Source: Planctomycetota bacterium
GTDB lineage: Bacteria > Planctomycetota > MHYJ01 > JACQXL01 > JACQZI01
Direction of reading: 5' to 3'
Assembly: GCA_016207825.1 (NCBI GenBank)
Contig: JACQZI010000023.1
Location: forward strand, 133,169-197,168
Length of the DNA: 64,000 nt
Positions 16,355 through 24,812 of the stretch are shown one piece after another. The translations under genes were made by a program, and so were the position numbers. A model generated the notes under the pieces. The model was not told where the DNA came from, ran no database searches, and saw only the letters and a program-made list of their open reading frames with translations. Positions within the stretch are counted from its first letter, which is position 1, and each line of letters begins with the position of its first letter.

Positions 16355-17181
16355 CAAAAACGAAACTATCGGCTAAGATTAAAGAGGCGACAAACACCAT
16401 ACGCAAAAAACTGGCCTTTAAACCTGATGTGGGCGTTATCCTCGGCACGGGGCTGGGAAAACTGGCCGAGGAAATTAAAGTAAAGGCGGTATTGCCTTAC
16501 TCCAAAATACCGCATTTTCCTGTTTCCACCGTACTTTCCCACAAAGGCGAGCTGTTGCTGGGCACATTAAACGGAACAAAAGTCATCGCCATGGACGGCC
16601 GGTTTCATTACTACGAAGGCTACTCACTTGAAGATATCACCTTGCCGGTGAGGGTAATAAAAGCGCTTGGGGCAAAAACGCTTATTGTTTCCAGCGCAGT
16701 CGGCGGCTTAAACCCGAAATACCAGCGGGGCGACCTCATTATCATTGAAGACCACATAAATCTCATGGGCGTAAATCCGCTTATTGGACCAAATGACGAC
16801 ACTCTCGGCACCCGCTTCCCGGATATGAGCGAGCCATATAACCGGAAATTCATCGCGCAGGCAGAATCCATTGCCAAAAAACTCGGCATAACCGCGCACC
16901 GTGGGGTTTATGTCGCGCTTACCGGGCCGAACCTAGAAACCCGCGCGGAATACCGCTTCCTGCGTATTATCGGCGCTGATGTGGTCGGCATGTCCACCGT
17001 TCCGGAAGTGATTGTCGGCATCCATGCGGGCTTGAAAATACTGGGCATTTCCGCCGTGACCGATATGTGCATACCGGAAACGCTCCGCCCGGCTAATATA
17101 AAAGAAATCATTAAAATCGCCAACCAAACCGAACCGAAAATGACCGCTTTGGTTAAAGAATTTATCAGAAAAATAAATTAG
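16351..17181 (+). CDS. Purine nucleoside phosphorylase (trimeric PNP/MTAP family)
   Basis: 276 residues of the trimeric nucleoside phosphorylase family. It cleaves purine nucleosides with phosphate to give base and ribose-1-phosphate. Phosphate-loop VILGTGLGKL has Thr where Ser is usual. HFPVSTVLSHKGELL, the GPNLETRAEYRFLR substrate segment and GMSTVPEVIVGIHAGL are clear. The base-contacting position lies in SAVTDMC, with Asp where mammalian 6-oxopurine-specific PNP has Asn; Asp is also found in MTA phosphorylases and several bacterial PNPs. Substrate preference is therefore open. It is coupled to the kinase gene and 10 bp before tldD. Confidence 0.88.
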   Translation: MTKTKLSAKIKEATNTIRKKLAFKPDVGVILGTGLGKLAEEIKVKAVLPYSKIPHFPVSTVLSHKGELLLGTLNGTKVIAMDGRFHYYEGYSLEDITLPVRVIKALGAKTLIVSSAVGGLNPKYQRGDLIIIEDHINLMGVNPLIGPNDDTLGTRFPDMSEPYNRKFIAQAESIAKKLGITAHRGVYVALTGPNLETRAEYRFLRIIGADVVGMSTVPEVIVGIHAGLKILGISAVTDMCIPETLRPANIKEIIKIANQTEPKMTALVKEFIRKIN

Positions 17182-17191
17182 GAGAGGAAAA

Positions 17192-18637
17192 ATGAAAGAA
17201 TTATCGCAGATAACTTTGGACACGGCTCAATCCAAGGGGGCCAGTTACGCGGATATCCGCATTATTAAGCTGGATACGGAAAGTATCGGCGTGCGCAACG
17301 GCCGCATTGTCGCCATGGACCACGACGAATCATACGGATTCGGCGTAAGGGTGCTGGCAAACGGCGCTTGGGGCTTTGCTTCCAGCACGCGTGTCAACCC
17401 TTCAGAGATCAGCCGGATAAGCGCTCTGGCCGTGGAAATCGCTCAGGCAAGCGCCCGCTTAAAAAAAGAAGATATCAAGCTGACCCAGGAACCTGTCTAT
17501 AAGGATAAATGGCAAACCCCATATCTAATAGACCCTTTCAAAGTCCCGATGGATGAAAAACTGGACATCCTTTTTAAAGTAGATGCCATCCTGCGCAAAA
17601 ACCGCAAGATTGCCGTTGCCATAAGCAGTATGGGTTTCCGCAAAGAGCGCCAGTGGCTGGCAACTTCAGAAGGAAGTTTTATCGAGCAATTATTACTGCG
17701 CAGCGGCGCCGGCTATTCCGCCACTGCCGTGGATAAAGGAGAATCCCAGATACGTTCTTACCCGACTTCGTTCGGCGGGCAGTATATGTCACTCGGCTAT
17801 GAATTGATAAACAACCTTAGGCTGGTGGAAAATGCCGCGCGTACCCGCGACGAAGCTGTCGAACTCCTTACAGCTAAACCATGTCCAAGCGGTAAAACGG
17901 ATTTGATTCTCGGCGGGGCACAACTGGGGCTTCAAATACATGAATCCGTCGGACACCCAACAGAACTGGACCGCGTATTCGGAGCTGAGGAAAGTTACGC
18001 CGGCAGGAGTTTCCTCACCCCGGAAAAATATACCGGGCACTTTAAATACGGCTCCCCTATCGTCAACTTGGTAGGCGACGGTACCGTGCCTGGAGGACTG
18101 GCAACAATTGGTTATGATGATGATGCCGTAAAAGCCCAGCGCTGGCATATTGTGGAAAGCGGCATTTTCAAAGGCTACCAGACAAATCGCGAATTCGCCG
18201 GCAAAGTAGGCGATAAAGCAAGCCGCGCCTGCTGCCGCGCGGATGGATTTAATCGAATTCCTATGGTTCGCAACAATAACATCAGCCTTATGCCCGGAGA
18301 TTGGGAATTGGACGATTTAATAGCCGATACCAAAAATGGCCTTTATATGGAAACCAACCGTTCCTGGAGCATCGACCAGATGCGTCTGAATTTCCAGTTC
18401 GGTTGTGAAATCGGCTGGGTAATCAAAAACGGCAAGAAAACCCACATGGTGAAAAACCCGACTTACCAGGGCATTACCCCAGAATTCTGGAGCTCTTGCG
18501 ACGCCATCTGCAATGAAAACCACTGGGTTTTATGGGGCGTGCCCAACTGCGGCAAGGGAGAACCCTCGCAAACCGCGGAAATGTCGCACGGCACCAGCCC
18601 GACCCGTTTCCGTAATGTTACCGTAGGCGTAAAATAA
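17192..18637 (+). CDS. tldD: TldD-type metalloprotease
   Basis: 481 residues of the TldD/PmbA family. The zinc motif HESVGH lies in LGLQIHESVGHPTELDR (about residue 250), followed by the family-typical NLVGDGTVPGGLATIGYDD and ETNRSWSIDQMRLNFQ. TldD acts with TldE (PmbA) to trim peptides such as antibiotic precursors and unfolded proteins. The HExxxH motif marks this as the catalytic TldD partner. No TldE gene is adjacent or in the window. AGGAG lies at a good distance before the ATG. It is followed after 4 bp by holB. Confidence 0.88.
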   Translation: MKELSQITLDTAQSKGASYADIRIIKLDTESIGVRNGRIVAMDHDESYGFGVRVLANGAWGFASSTRVNPSEISRISALAVEIAQASARLKKEDIKLTQEPVYKDKWQTPYLIDPFKVPMDEKLDILFKVDAILRKNRKIAVAISSMGFRKERQWLATSEGSFIEQLLLRSGAGYSATAVDKGESQIRSYPTSFGGQYMSLGYELINNLRLVENAARTRDEAVELLTAKPCPSGKTDLILGGAQLGLQIHESVGHPTELDRVFGAEESYAGRSFLTPEKYTGHFKYGSPIVNLVGDGTVPGGLATIGYDDDAVKAQRWHIVESGIFKGYQTNREFAGKVGDKASRACCRADGFNRIPMVRNNNISLMPGDWELDDLIADTKNGLYMETNRSWSIDQMRLNFQFGCEIGWVIKNGKKTHMVKNPTYQGITPEFWSSCDAICNENHWVLWGVPNCGKGEPSQTAEMSHGTSPTRFRNVTVGVK

Positions 18638-18641
18638 AAAT

Positions 18642-19625
18642 ATGTTTAACAATATTCTCGGCCAAGAACAGCCGAAAGCTCTCTTCGGCGATATCATAAA
18701 AAAACGGAAGCTGGCGCACGCCTATATCTTTTCCGGGCCTGAAGGAGTCGGCAAGTTTCTATTTGCCCAAGAACTGGCAAAGGCACTCCTTTGCGAAAAA
18801 GGCACAGGCTGCGGCAAGTGTCGCTCATGCCTGCGCACAGAGCACAAAAACCACCCTGCTTTAAATATCTTATCCGTTCCTGAGAAAAAGAAAAACATCC
18901 CGATAGAAGCCGTCCGTGAGCTGGAACATGAAATAGCCCTGAAACCGTTTGAAGGCAGATACAAAATTTTTATCATCAACAATGCGGAAACTTTGTCTGA
19001 AGAAGCCACCAACGCCATCCTGAAAACGCTGGAAGAGCCGCCCCCTTATTCATTAATTATCCTGATAAGCTCCAAGCCGGAATCGTTATTGCCGACCATT
19101 CTTTCCCGTTGCCACCTTATTCGTTTTTATCCGTTACCGGAAAGCGCCCTTAAAGGATTGCTTTCCAAATCCATAAAAGGCAAGTTAACCGAAGCAGAGT
19201 TGAAAATCTTGATAGCCCTTTCCGGCGGCTCGGCCGGGCAGGCACTGGAACTTTATGAAAAAGGCTTTATCCCCCACCGGCAGAAACTCATCAGGGGCGC
19301 GCTCCAGCCAAGCTCAGCCCTGACAGAGGACATCATCGGGTTCGCCAAAAGGGAAAAAGAAAACGAGGACATCAGGACAAGCATCATACGCCAGTTGAAA
19401 ATAATATCGCTTGCATTGCGCGATTTGATGCTCTTAAACCTCGGCATCGGCGACGATAAAACAATCTTTAATTACGATAACATCGTCTCCTTAAATAAGG
19501 CGAAGGGGTTATTTCCGCTCCGGCGTGTTTCCAAAGCGATTGAAACAATCATCCAGGCAGAACAATATATCCGGCTTAATATGAATTACAATCTTGTTGT
19601 AACCAATACGGTTATTAATATATAA
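18642..19625 (+). CDS. holB: DNA polymerase III delta-prime clamp-loader subunit
   Basis: 327 residues of the AAA+ clamp-loader family: FNNILGQEQPKALFGDII at the start, HAYIFSGPEGVGKFLFAQEL (degenerate Walker A GPEGVGKF, residue after K not S/T), a zinc-binding GCGKCRSC...H block (about 58-72), and TNAILKTLEEPP plus LSRCHLIRF (SRC motif). The altered P-loop argues for the non-hydrolysing delta-prime rather than the DnaX motor. The PSP1 protein gene follows after 11 bp, an arrangement also known in Gram-positive bacteria (holB-yaaT). Confidence 0.9.
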   Translation: MFNNILGQEQPKALFGDIIKKRKLAHAYIFSGPEGVGKFLFAQELAKALLCEKGTGCGKCRSCLRTEHKNHPALNILSVPEKKKNIPIEAVRELEHEIALKPFEGRYKIFIINNAETLSEEATNAILKTLEEPPPYSLIILISSKPESLLPTILSRCHLIRFYPLPESALKGLLSKSIKGKLTEAELKILIALSGGSAGQALELYEKGFIPHRQKLIRGALQPSSALTEDIIGFAKREKENEDIRTSIIRQLKIISLALRDLMLLNLGIGDDKTIFNYDNIVSLNKAKGLFPLRRVSKAIETIIQAEQYIRLNMNYNLVVTNTVINI

Positions 19626-19636
19626 TAGGGGAAAAT

Positions 19637-20554
19637 ATGTATATTGCAACAGTTCGTTACGGGATAGCGCGTTTAATCGGTGATTTTAAGACTAGTTTAA
19701 GTGATTTACGGCGTGGGGAAACGGTCGTGGTAAAAACCGAGCGCGGGACGGAAATCGGCATTGTTATTTCTTCTGCGGCTCCCACAGAAACTGTGGCACC
19801 AGCCAAAGACACCCAGAAGACGGATGGCGCACCTCTCCCAGCACCGCCTCTGGCGGAAAGTACCGGAGAAGTCTTACGTCGCCTGGCAACAGAAGACCAA
19901 AAAGAACTGGATAACATTTGCCAGATTAAAATTCCCAAGGAAATGGAATACTGCCAGTCGAAAATAAAGGCGCTCAACCTAGCGATTAACCTGATCTGTG
20001 CCGAGCACCTGCTGGGCGGTGAAAAGATAATCTTTTACTTTATCGCGGACGGCAGGATAGATTTCCGGGAACTGGTCAAGGAACTGGCGCGCGAATATAA
20101 AACCCGGATAGAAATGCGCCAGATAGGCGTGCGAGATAAAGCACGCTTCCTGGGTGATTTCGAACACTGCGGACAGGAACTCTGCTGCAAAACCTTCCTT
20201 AAAGGGCTCGAACCGGTCACTATGAAAATGGCCAAGCAGCAGAAAACCATGATGGACCCTTCCAAGATTTCCGGCAGATGCGGTCGCCTGATGTGCTGCC
20301 TGCGTTTTGAGGACGAAACATACACTGAGCTTAAATCCAAACTCCCTAAAAAAGGCAGCCGGGTAAGAACCGCCAAAGAAGTGGGCGATATCATTGATGT
20401 GGATATCTTAAGCCAAAAAATGCTTATCGAACTTGAAGACAGAACCAAGGTTAAAATAAACGCCTCGGATATCATAGAAACAATCCGCGGTCCCATCCTT
20501 AAAGTAAGCGCGGAAAAGGAAGAGGAAGAAGAAACTCCGGAAAAACATTCTTAA
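19637..20554 (+). CDS. PSP1/YaaT domain protein
   Basis: 305 residues with the PSP1 C-terminal domain (about 95-190) and its cysteine pattern: FLGDFEHCGQELCCKTFL and SGRCGRLMCCLRFED (about 175-230). YaaT-type PSP1 proteins bind partners in sporulation, competence and RNase Y complexes in Bacillus; in other phyla the role is unknown. The cysteine set suggests an iron-sulfur or metal site. A proline/alanine-rich insert lies near residues 50-75. The tail is acidic (EKEEEEETPEK). It is cotranscribed with holB, and the ribosome site is AGGGG. Confidence 0.85.
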   Translation: MYIATVRYGIARLIGDFKTSLSDLRRGETVVVKTERGTEIGIVISSAAPTETVAPAKDTQKTDGAPLPAPPLAESTGEVLRRLATEDQKELDNICQIKIPKEMEYCQSKIKALNLAINLICAEHLLGGEKIIFYFIADGRIDFRELVKELAREYKTRIEMRQIGVRDKARFLGDFEHCGQELCCKTFLKGLEPVTMKMAKQQKTMMDPSKISGRCGRLMCCLRFEDETYTELKSKLPKKGSRVRTAKEVGDIIDVDILSQKMLIELEDRTKVKINASDIIETIRGPILKVSAEKEEEEETPEKHS

Positions 20555-20621
20555 TTAAATTATGCTACGCGTTCTTGCTGTTAGGCGTATTCTGTGTGAT
20601 TCCGCGGCAAAACTAATTTAT

Positions 20622-20650
20622 TTGAATTTATATCGGCCTTGTGATAATAT
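20622..20650 (+). promoter_or_regulatory. Sigma-70 type promoter of the SUMF1-like gene
   Basis: TTGAAT (20622-20627), 17-bp spacer, TAATAT (20645-20650). A start near 20657 leaves a 30-base leader with a strong GGGAGGTGG ribosome site before the ATG at 20687. Confidence 0.7.
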
Positions 20651-20686
20651 TTGGATAAATTAATTCCGTAATAAGGGAGGTGGTTT

Positions 20687-21616
20687 ATGTCTCCGAAAAT
20701 ACATTTGTTTATCTGGTTATCCGTAATAATTTTCCTGCTGGGATTTTTTTCCTTCCCCATAGCCGGCTTAATGGGACAGGATGAGACAAAACCTATTGAC
20801 GGAACCGATGGCAGCGAAAATTCCAAGGAAGATGAAATACTTCCGGGAGAGGAAGAAACTTTCCCCAAGCCAAAGATTCTGGAACAGGAAATGGTCCTGG
20901 TAAAAAGCGGGCAGTTCTTAAGAGGTAGTAAACCGGAAGACCAGAACGCTGATATCAACGAACAGCCCCAGTATAAAGTATATTTGAAGGCCTTTTATAT
21001 AGATAAATACGAAGTGACCAACGCCATGTATAAGAAATTTGTAGATGCCAAAAACTATAAACCCCCGCGCCACTGGGTGGACGGCGAAATCCCTTTCGAC
21101 AAGGAAAATTATCCGGTGGTATATGTTTCCTGGGAAGACGCCAAGGCTTATGCCGACTGGGCGGAAAAAAGGCTTCCGACCGAAGCCGAGTGGGAAAAGG
21201 CCGCTCGGGGTGACGAAGGCTTTATCTATCCTTGGGGCAACGATTTCGATAAACTTAAATGCCGTAACGCCCTTTCCAATATACGGGATTTGACCTTTGC
21301 CAATGACTATGAAAACGGCAATAGCCCCTACGGATGCCACAATATGGCAGGCAACGTTTCCGAATGGGTAAGCGACTGGTATGACTGGCGCTATTACCGG
21401 CAGGACCCGCCGCCGGAACGTAACCCACCCGGCCCGGACGAATCGGAAAAGGATTCGCAAGGGAATCCGAAATTCCCTTATAAGGTAGTGCGTGGCGGAA
21501 GCTGGGGAGATTTCTCCGAGGATTTACGGTGCGCCATGCGCAGTTCCTATCCGCCTGACTACACATCATTCAGAATCGGCTTCCGCTGCGCCAAGGATGC
21601 CAAAGAAGGCGAATAA
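20687..21616 (+). CDS. Secreted formylglycine-generating-enzyme (SUMF1/FGE) family protein
   Basis: 309 residues with an N-terminal signal or anchor segment (about 8-28), an acidic linker, and an FGE-sulfatase domain (about 65-305): MVLVKSGQFLRGS, FYIDKYEVTNAMYKKFV, PVVYVSWEDAKAYADWAEKR, RLPTEAEWEKAARG, YPWGN, NMAGNVSEWVSDWY, VVRGGSWGD, GFRCA. Bona fide FGE converts a sulfatase cysteine to formylglycine, but the family also holds many non-enzymatic or carbohydrate-related secreted proteins, abundant in planctomycetes. The paired catalytic cysteines of true FGE are not evident, so a structural or binding role is more likely. Confidence 0.85.
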   Translation: MSPKIHLFIWLSVIIFLLGFFSFPIAGLMGQDETKPIDGTDGSENSKEDEILPGEEETFPKPKILEQEMVLVKSGQFLRGSKPEDQNADINEQPQYKVYLKAFYIDKYEVTNAMYKKFVDAKNYKPPRHWVDGEIPFDKENYPVVYVSWEDAKAYADWAEKRLPTEAEWEKAARGDEGFIYPWGNDFDKLKCRNALSNIRDLTFANDYENGNSPYGCHNMAGNVSEWVSDWYDWRYYRQDPPPERNPPGPDESEKDSQGNPKFPYKVVRGGSWGDFSEDLRCAMRSSYPPDYTSFRIGFRCAKDAKEGE

Positions 21617-22494
21617 AGGAAAGGCGCTGTTCTATTTTAATCAATCTGCAGTCCCCGAAATGAAATGGAGAGGGGGCGACCCATTTCTGAATCGCCCCAA
21701 ACCCTTGGCTTACGCTTGGCTCACTCGGAGCAAAGCGACGTCCCAATACGCAGTATTGGGATGTACCTTACACCTGACTGACTTTTACCTCAAGGAATAA
21801 CTGCGGAACGTCCTTGTAAAAGGGCCTGTTATCCTTGACGAAGTCCAGTTAAGAAGCGCCGCCCGGAGTAAAGCGATTTAGTTTTAGCCCATTCTTTATT
21901 AATGCCAAACATATCTATTATCCGAAGTATCTACTGCGGACAGAATCATATAAACCTAAACCCAATAAACTTTGGAACGGCTAAAAACTTCGCACCCTAC
22001 CGGATAAGTAATCTACCCCCTCCCTACCCGTCCCCCCTGCCATACCCCTATCCGGAGTATTCCGAACCCGGAAAGGGAGTATATGGATTTTCTATCTGGA
22101 GGGAATAAAATAGCCTGAACCACCCGGAGCCGGTATCACCACTCCCTATACCCACCTACCCTACACCTCCCTCCTGACCCCTATCCGGACCGGTCAAAGC
22201 ACTTGGAATAGGGGGTACGACGGGAAAATATAAAAGTAGAGGTTAAGTTCAGGATTGATTTCCGTAAAAGGAAAAGCTGTAAGCCCTAAATTACTTTAGC
22301 GTGATTAGTCTATTTGAATGACAGAATTATCCTAAAAACCATTGCCATTAGTTGATTTTTATGGTAACATCATGCCTGATTAGAACCTGACTTCGGCCAA
22401 TTCTTTTGATATTCTATTCATTTTCCCCTTGTTCAGATGTCCGTCGCATCTACAACCAGTTTAATCCGTGTGTAAACAATACCTATTTTCCGCC
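21617..22494. other. Gene-free stretch of about 880 bp with hairpins and two C-rich tracts
   Basis: No convincing reading frame is present; the 68-codon frame at 21902 is proline-rich only because it crosses the C-rich tract. Visible items are a GGGGCGA...TCGCCCC hairpin near 21673-21695, a TCCCAATAC/GTATTGGGA hairpin (21741-21761) and two C-rich tracts (22016-22048 and 22144-22181), each followed by or ending in ACCCCTATCCGGA. The stretch lies between the SUMF1-like gene and the convergent glmU gene. Confidence 0.6.
22016..22181 (-). repeat. Two G-rich tracts with G-quadruplex pattern on the minus strand
   Basis: On the minus strand 22016-22048 has G runs of 4, 6, 3, 3 and 5 with loops of 7, 2, 2 and 1. 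The run set at 22144-22181 has G3+ blocks separated by loops of 4-7. Both fit the simple G3+N1-7 rule. They lie downstream of glmU in the sense of its transcript. Confidence 0.5.
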
Positions 22495-23787
22495 TCAATG
22501 GCGGGCAAGCTTGCTCTTGCGTTTGGGTTTCTTGCCGCCCAGCGGTTTTGCCGGGATGCCAGCTACGGTAACACCTTGGGGGACGTCATTGCCTTTGGTG
22601 ATAACCGCGCCCGCGCCGGTAACCGCGTCTTTGCCTAATTTTACAGGGGCGACCAAAACAGTCCCGCTTCCGGTAGATGCGCCATCTTCGATAATAGTCT
22701 GGTGCTTGGATTCCCCATCATAATTTGCCGTGATGGTGCCTGCTCCGATATTGACATGGTCACCGATAGTCGTATCGCCGAGATAGCTCAAATGTTTTGC
22801 CTTGGAATGTTCCCCAATTTTAGTCTTTTTGGTCTCCGTGAAATTGCCCACCTCGGCATGGTCTTTTAAAACTGTGCCGGTTCTTAAATGCGAGAACGGA
22901 CCGACCTCACAATTGGCGCCAATTTTCACCCCTCTCCTTATCACGGTAAAGGGAAAGATGACGGTATCCGTCCCGATATTGACATCGGCTTCGATATATG
23001 TCTTGGAAGGATCTATGATAATGACACCCTGATTAATTAATTTTTTCTGGATGCGCTCCTCCATTATCCGGTTTGCCTTGGCAAGCTCCTCGCGGGAATT
23101 TATCCCGAGGCATTCGGTAGCATCCGGCGCGATAAAGACTTCCACGCGCTCGCCTTTTTTCGCCAGAAGCGAAACCATGTCGGTAAGATAATACTCGCCG
23201 TTCTTAGAATTGGGTCTTACTTCTTTAATGGCATCAAACAATTTCTGCGGATTAAAGACATAGATGCCGGAATTTATCTCGTTTATGCGCAGTTGTTCTT
23301 CATCGGCATCTGATGTCTCAATAATAGCCATAAGCTGTCCTGTAGCATTGCGGATAAGCCGTCCATATTGATTCGTGGAATTGACAATACCGCTTAATAC
23401 GGTTACGGCAGTATCTTTATTCGTCTCATGTAACGAAATAAGTTTATTTAATGTTTCCGCGGTGATTAACGGAGCGTCCCCGCAAAGGACGAGCAGCGTG
23501 CCGACGAAACCCTTGAGTAAAGGCGCTGTCAGGGAAATGGCATGGGCAGTCCCCATCTGTTTTTCCTGCAAAACCCATTTCAGATTTTCATTAGCAAAAG
23601 CGTTTTTCACCTTTTCCGCACCGTGCCCGATGATAACGTGGATGGGATTCATATTCGCTTCGCGGGCGCAGGCGATGACATAGGAAAGCAAGGGCTTGCC
23701 GCAAAGGGGATGGAGCACCTTGGGCAGTTCCGAGCCCATACGGACGCCCTTTCCGGCGGCTAAAATCACACATGCGGTTTTGTTCAT
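22495..23787 (-). CDS. glmU: Bifunctional UDP-GlcNAc pyrophosphorylase / GlcN-1-P acetyltransferase
   Basis: 430 residues. The N-terminal uridylyltransferase domain begins ACVILAAGKGVRMGSELPKVLHP and carries LCGDAPLIT and NEINSGIYVF. The C-terminal left-handed beta helix shows hexapeptide repeats (IGTDTVIFPFTVIRRGVKIG, LSYLGDTTIGDHVNIGAGTI, TANYDGESKHQTIIEDGAS). GlmU makes UDP-GlcNAc for peptidoglycan and lipopolysaccharide. It is a little shorter than E. coli GlmU (456), mainly at the C-terminus. It lies downstream of dapF on the same strand across a 114-bp gap with a small palindrome. Confidence 0.93.
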   Translation of the reverse strand: MNKTACVILAAGKGVRMGSELPKVLHPLCGKPLLSYVIACAREANMNPIHVIIGHGAEKVKNAFANENLKWVLQEKQMGTAHAISLTAPLLKGFVGTLLVLCGDAPLITAETLNKLISLHETNKDTAVTVLSGIVNSTNQYGRLIRNATGQLMAIIETSDADEEQLRINEINSGIYVFNPQKLFDAIKEVRPNSKNGEYYLTDMVSLLAKKGERVEVFIAPDATECLGINSREELAKANRIMEERIQKKLINQGVIIIDPSKTYIEADVNIGTDTVIFPFTVIRRGVKIGANCEVGPFSHLRTGTVLKDHAEVGNFTETKKTKIGEHSKAKHLSYLGDTTIGDHVNIGAGTITANYDGESKHQTIIEDGASTGSGTVLVAPVKLGKDAVTGAGAVITKGNDVPQGVTVAGIPAKPLGGKKPKRKSKLARH

Positions 23788-23875
23788 ATGGGATATCTAA
23801 CCACTAAGGAACGGGAAAATCAAGAAAAAGGAATCCGAATGACGCGAGTGCCAACTATAAGGAAAAGTGATTACA

Positions 23876-23901
23876 CACCCCTACCCCTCTCAAGAGGGGA
23901 T
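23876..23901. repeat. Small palindromic repeat after dapF
   Basis: CACACCCCTACCCCTCTC AAG AGGGGA, a hairpin with CCCCTCT/AGAGGGG-type arms. A longer relative with the same CACACCCC..CCCC opening lies inside rsmE at 50159-50224. It could slow transcription between dapF and glmU but has no T-tract on the dapF strand. Confidence 0.5.
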
Positions 23902-24726
23902 TTAGAAAGATACGTTTTTATAGAACAGTTCTTCTGCCGGACCGGTGATATAAAGCGTGCCATCGGGCTTGGATTCAACCAGGAGCTTCCCGCCTTTAAG
24001 ATGGACACTAACTTTACGGGTAAGCCGCTTCTTAAAGATTCCGGCGGCGACAGACGCGGCGGCGCCGGTCCCGCAGGCAGTTGTCTCACCCACCCCGCGC
24101 TCCCAGGTGCGCTGTTTAATGTTGGTTTTGTTTACTATGCGGACGAATTCGACATTGGTGCGCTTGGGAAATATCCGGTGCTTTTCGATAAGCGGCCCAT
24201 AGCGCTCGACCGGGAATTTAACGGTGTCCGGAACGAAGATAACGCAGTGCGGGTTTCCCATGGAGACTTTTACCGCTTTGAACTTCTTATCTAAAATCTC
24301 CAATCTGCAATCTGCAATACTTTCCGGCTTGCCCATCTCCACGCGGATGTTTTTCACCTTGTTATCCTTAATATCCAAATCAAGCGTTTTAATACCGGCA
24401 AGGGTTTCCACTTTGATAGTTTTCTTCCAGGTCAAACCATGTTCGTAGGCGTATTTGCCCAGACACCTGATGCCGTTCCCGCACATTTCTGCTTCTGAAC
24501 CATCCGCGTTGAAGATACGCATCCTGAAATCAGCAGGGGCTAACGAGTGAGCCGGTGAATTAGCGAATTTATGAAGCGGCAGTATTATGATTATTCCGTC
24601 AGCTCCTATGCCGCTTTTCCTATCGCAAAGCTTCTTTATAATAGCAGGCGACAGGTTGAGCCGTGCTTTTGTGCCGTCGAATACGATATACTCGTTGCCG
24701 AGCCCGTGCATTAATGATATCTTCAT
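23902..24726 (-). CDS. dapF: Diaminopimelate epimerase
   Basis: 274 residues. It interconverts LL- and meso-diaminopimelate for lysine and peptidoglycan. Both catalytic cysteines are present, in AEMCGNGIRCLG (about residue 79) and ETTACGTGAAAS (about 216), with the opening MHGLGNEYIVFDGT. Two surface stretches are written in 7-bp-period microrepeats and appear to be in-frame insertions: FANSPAHSLAPA (about 53-64; 24535-24570) and IADCRLEIL (about 136-144; 24297-24320). Transcription starts from a promoter that overlaps the divergent nadA promoter. Confidence 0.93.
   Translation of the reverse strand: MKISLMHGLGNEYIVFDGTKARLNLSPAIIKKLCDRKSGIGADGIIIILPLHKFANSPAHSLAPADFRMRIFNADGSEAEMCGNGIRCLGKYAYEHGLTWKKTIKVETLAGIKTLDLDIKDNKVKNIRVEMGKPESIADCRLEILDKKFKAVKVSMGNPHCVIFVPDTVKFPVERYGPLIEKHRIFPKRTNVEFVRIVNKTNIKQRTWERGVGETTACGTGAAASVAAGIFKKRLTRKVSVHLKGGKLLVESKPDGTLYITGPAEELFYKNVSF
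24297..24320. repeat. In-frame 7-bp-period microrepeat inside dapF (first site)
   Basis: CCAATCT, GCAATCT and GCAATAC in tandem, translated on the minus strand as part of IADCRLEIL. Confidence 0.5.
24535..24570. repeat. In-frame 7-bp-period microrepeat inside dapF (second site)
   Basis: On the minus strand the units ATTCGCT, AATTCAC, CGGCTCA and CTCGTTA follow each other at 7-bp spacing, translated as NSPAHSL. The frame is kept. Confidence 0.5.
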
Positions 24727-24749
24727 AAAAGCCTGATCGAATTATTATA

Positions 24750-24778
24750 TTGAAAAACCTACCAGTTAATGATAAAAT
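24750..24778 (+). promoter_or_regulatory. Sigma-70 type promoter of nadA
   Basis: TTGAAA (24750-24755), 17-bp spacer, TAAAAT (24773-24778). Start near 24785, 28 bases before the nadA ATG. Its -10 box shares two bases with the -10 box of the divergent dapF promoter. Confidence 0.7.
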
Positions 24779-24805
24779 TATATATTCTGGTTGTAATAAA
24801 GGCAA
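24777..24805 (-). promoter_or_regulatory. Sigma-70 type promoter of dapF
   Basis: On the minus strand TTGCCT (24800-24805), 17-bp spacer, perfect TATAAT (24777-24782). Start near 24770, about 44 bases upstream of the dapF ATG. Confidence 0.7.
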
Positions 24806-24812
24806 TTAATTT

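Noticed and set aside
21902-22108. 68-codon frame with a proline-rich tail
   Set aside because: Its composition follows from the C-rich tract; no ribosome site and no homology signal.
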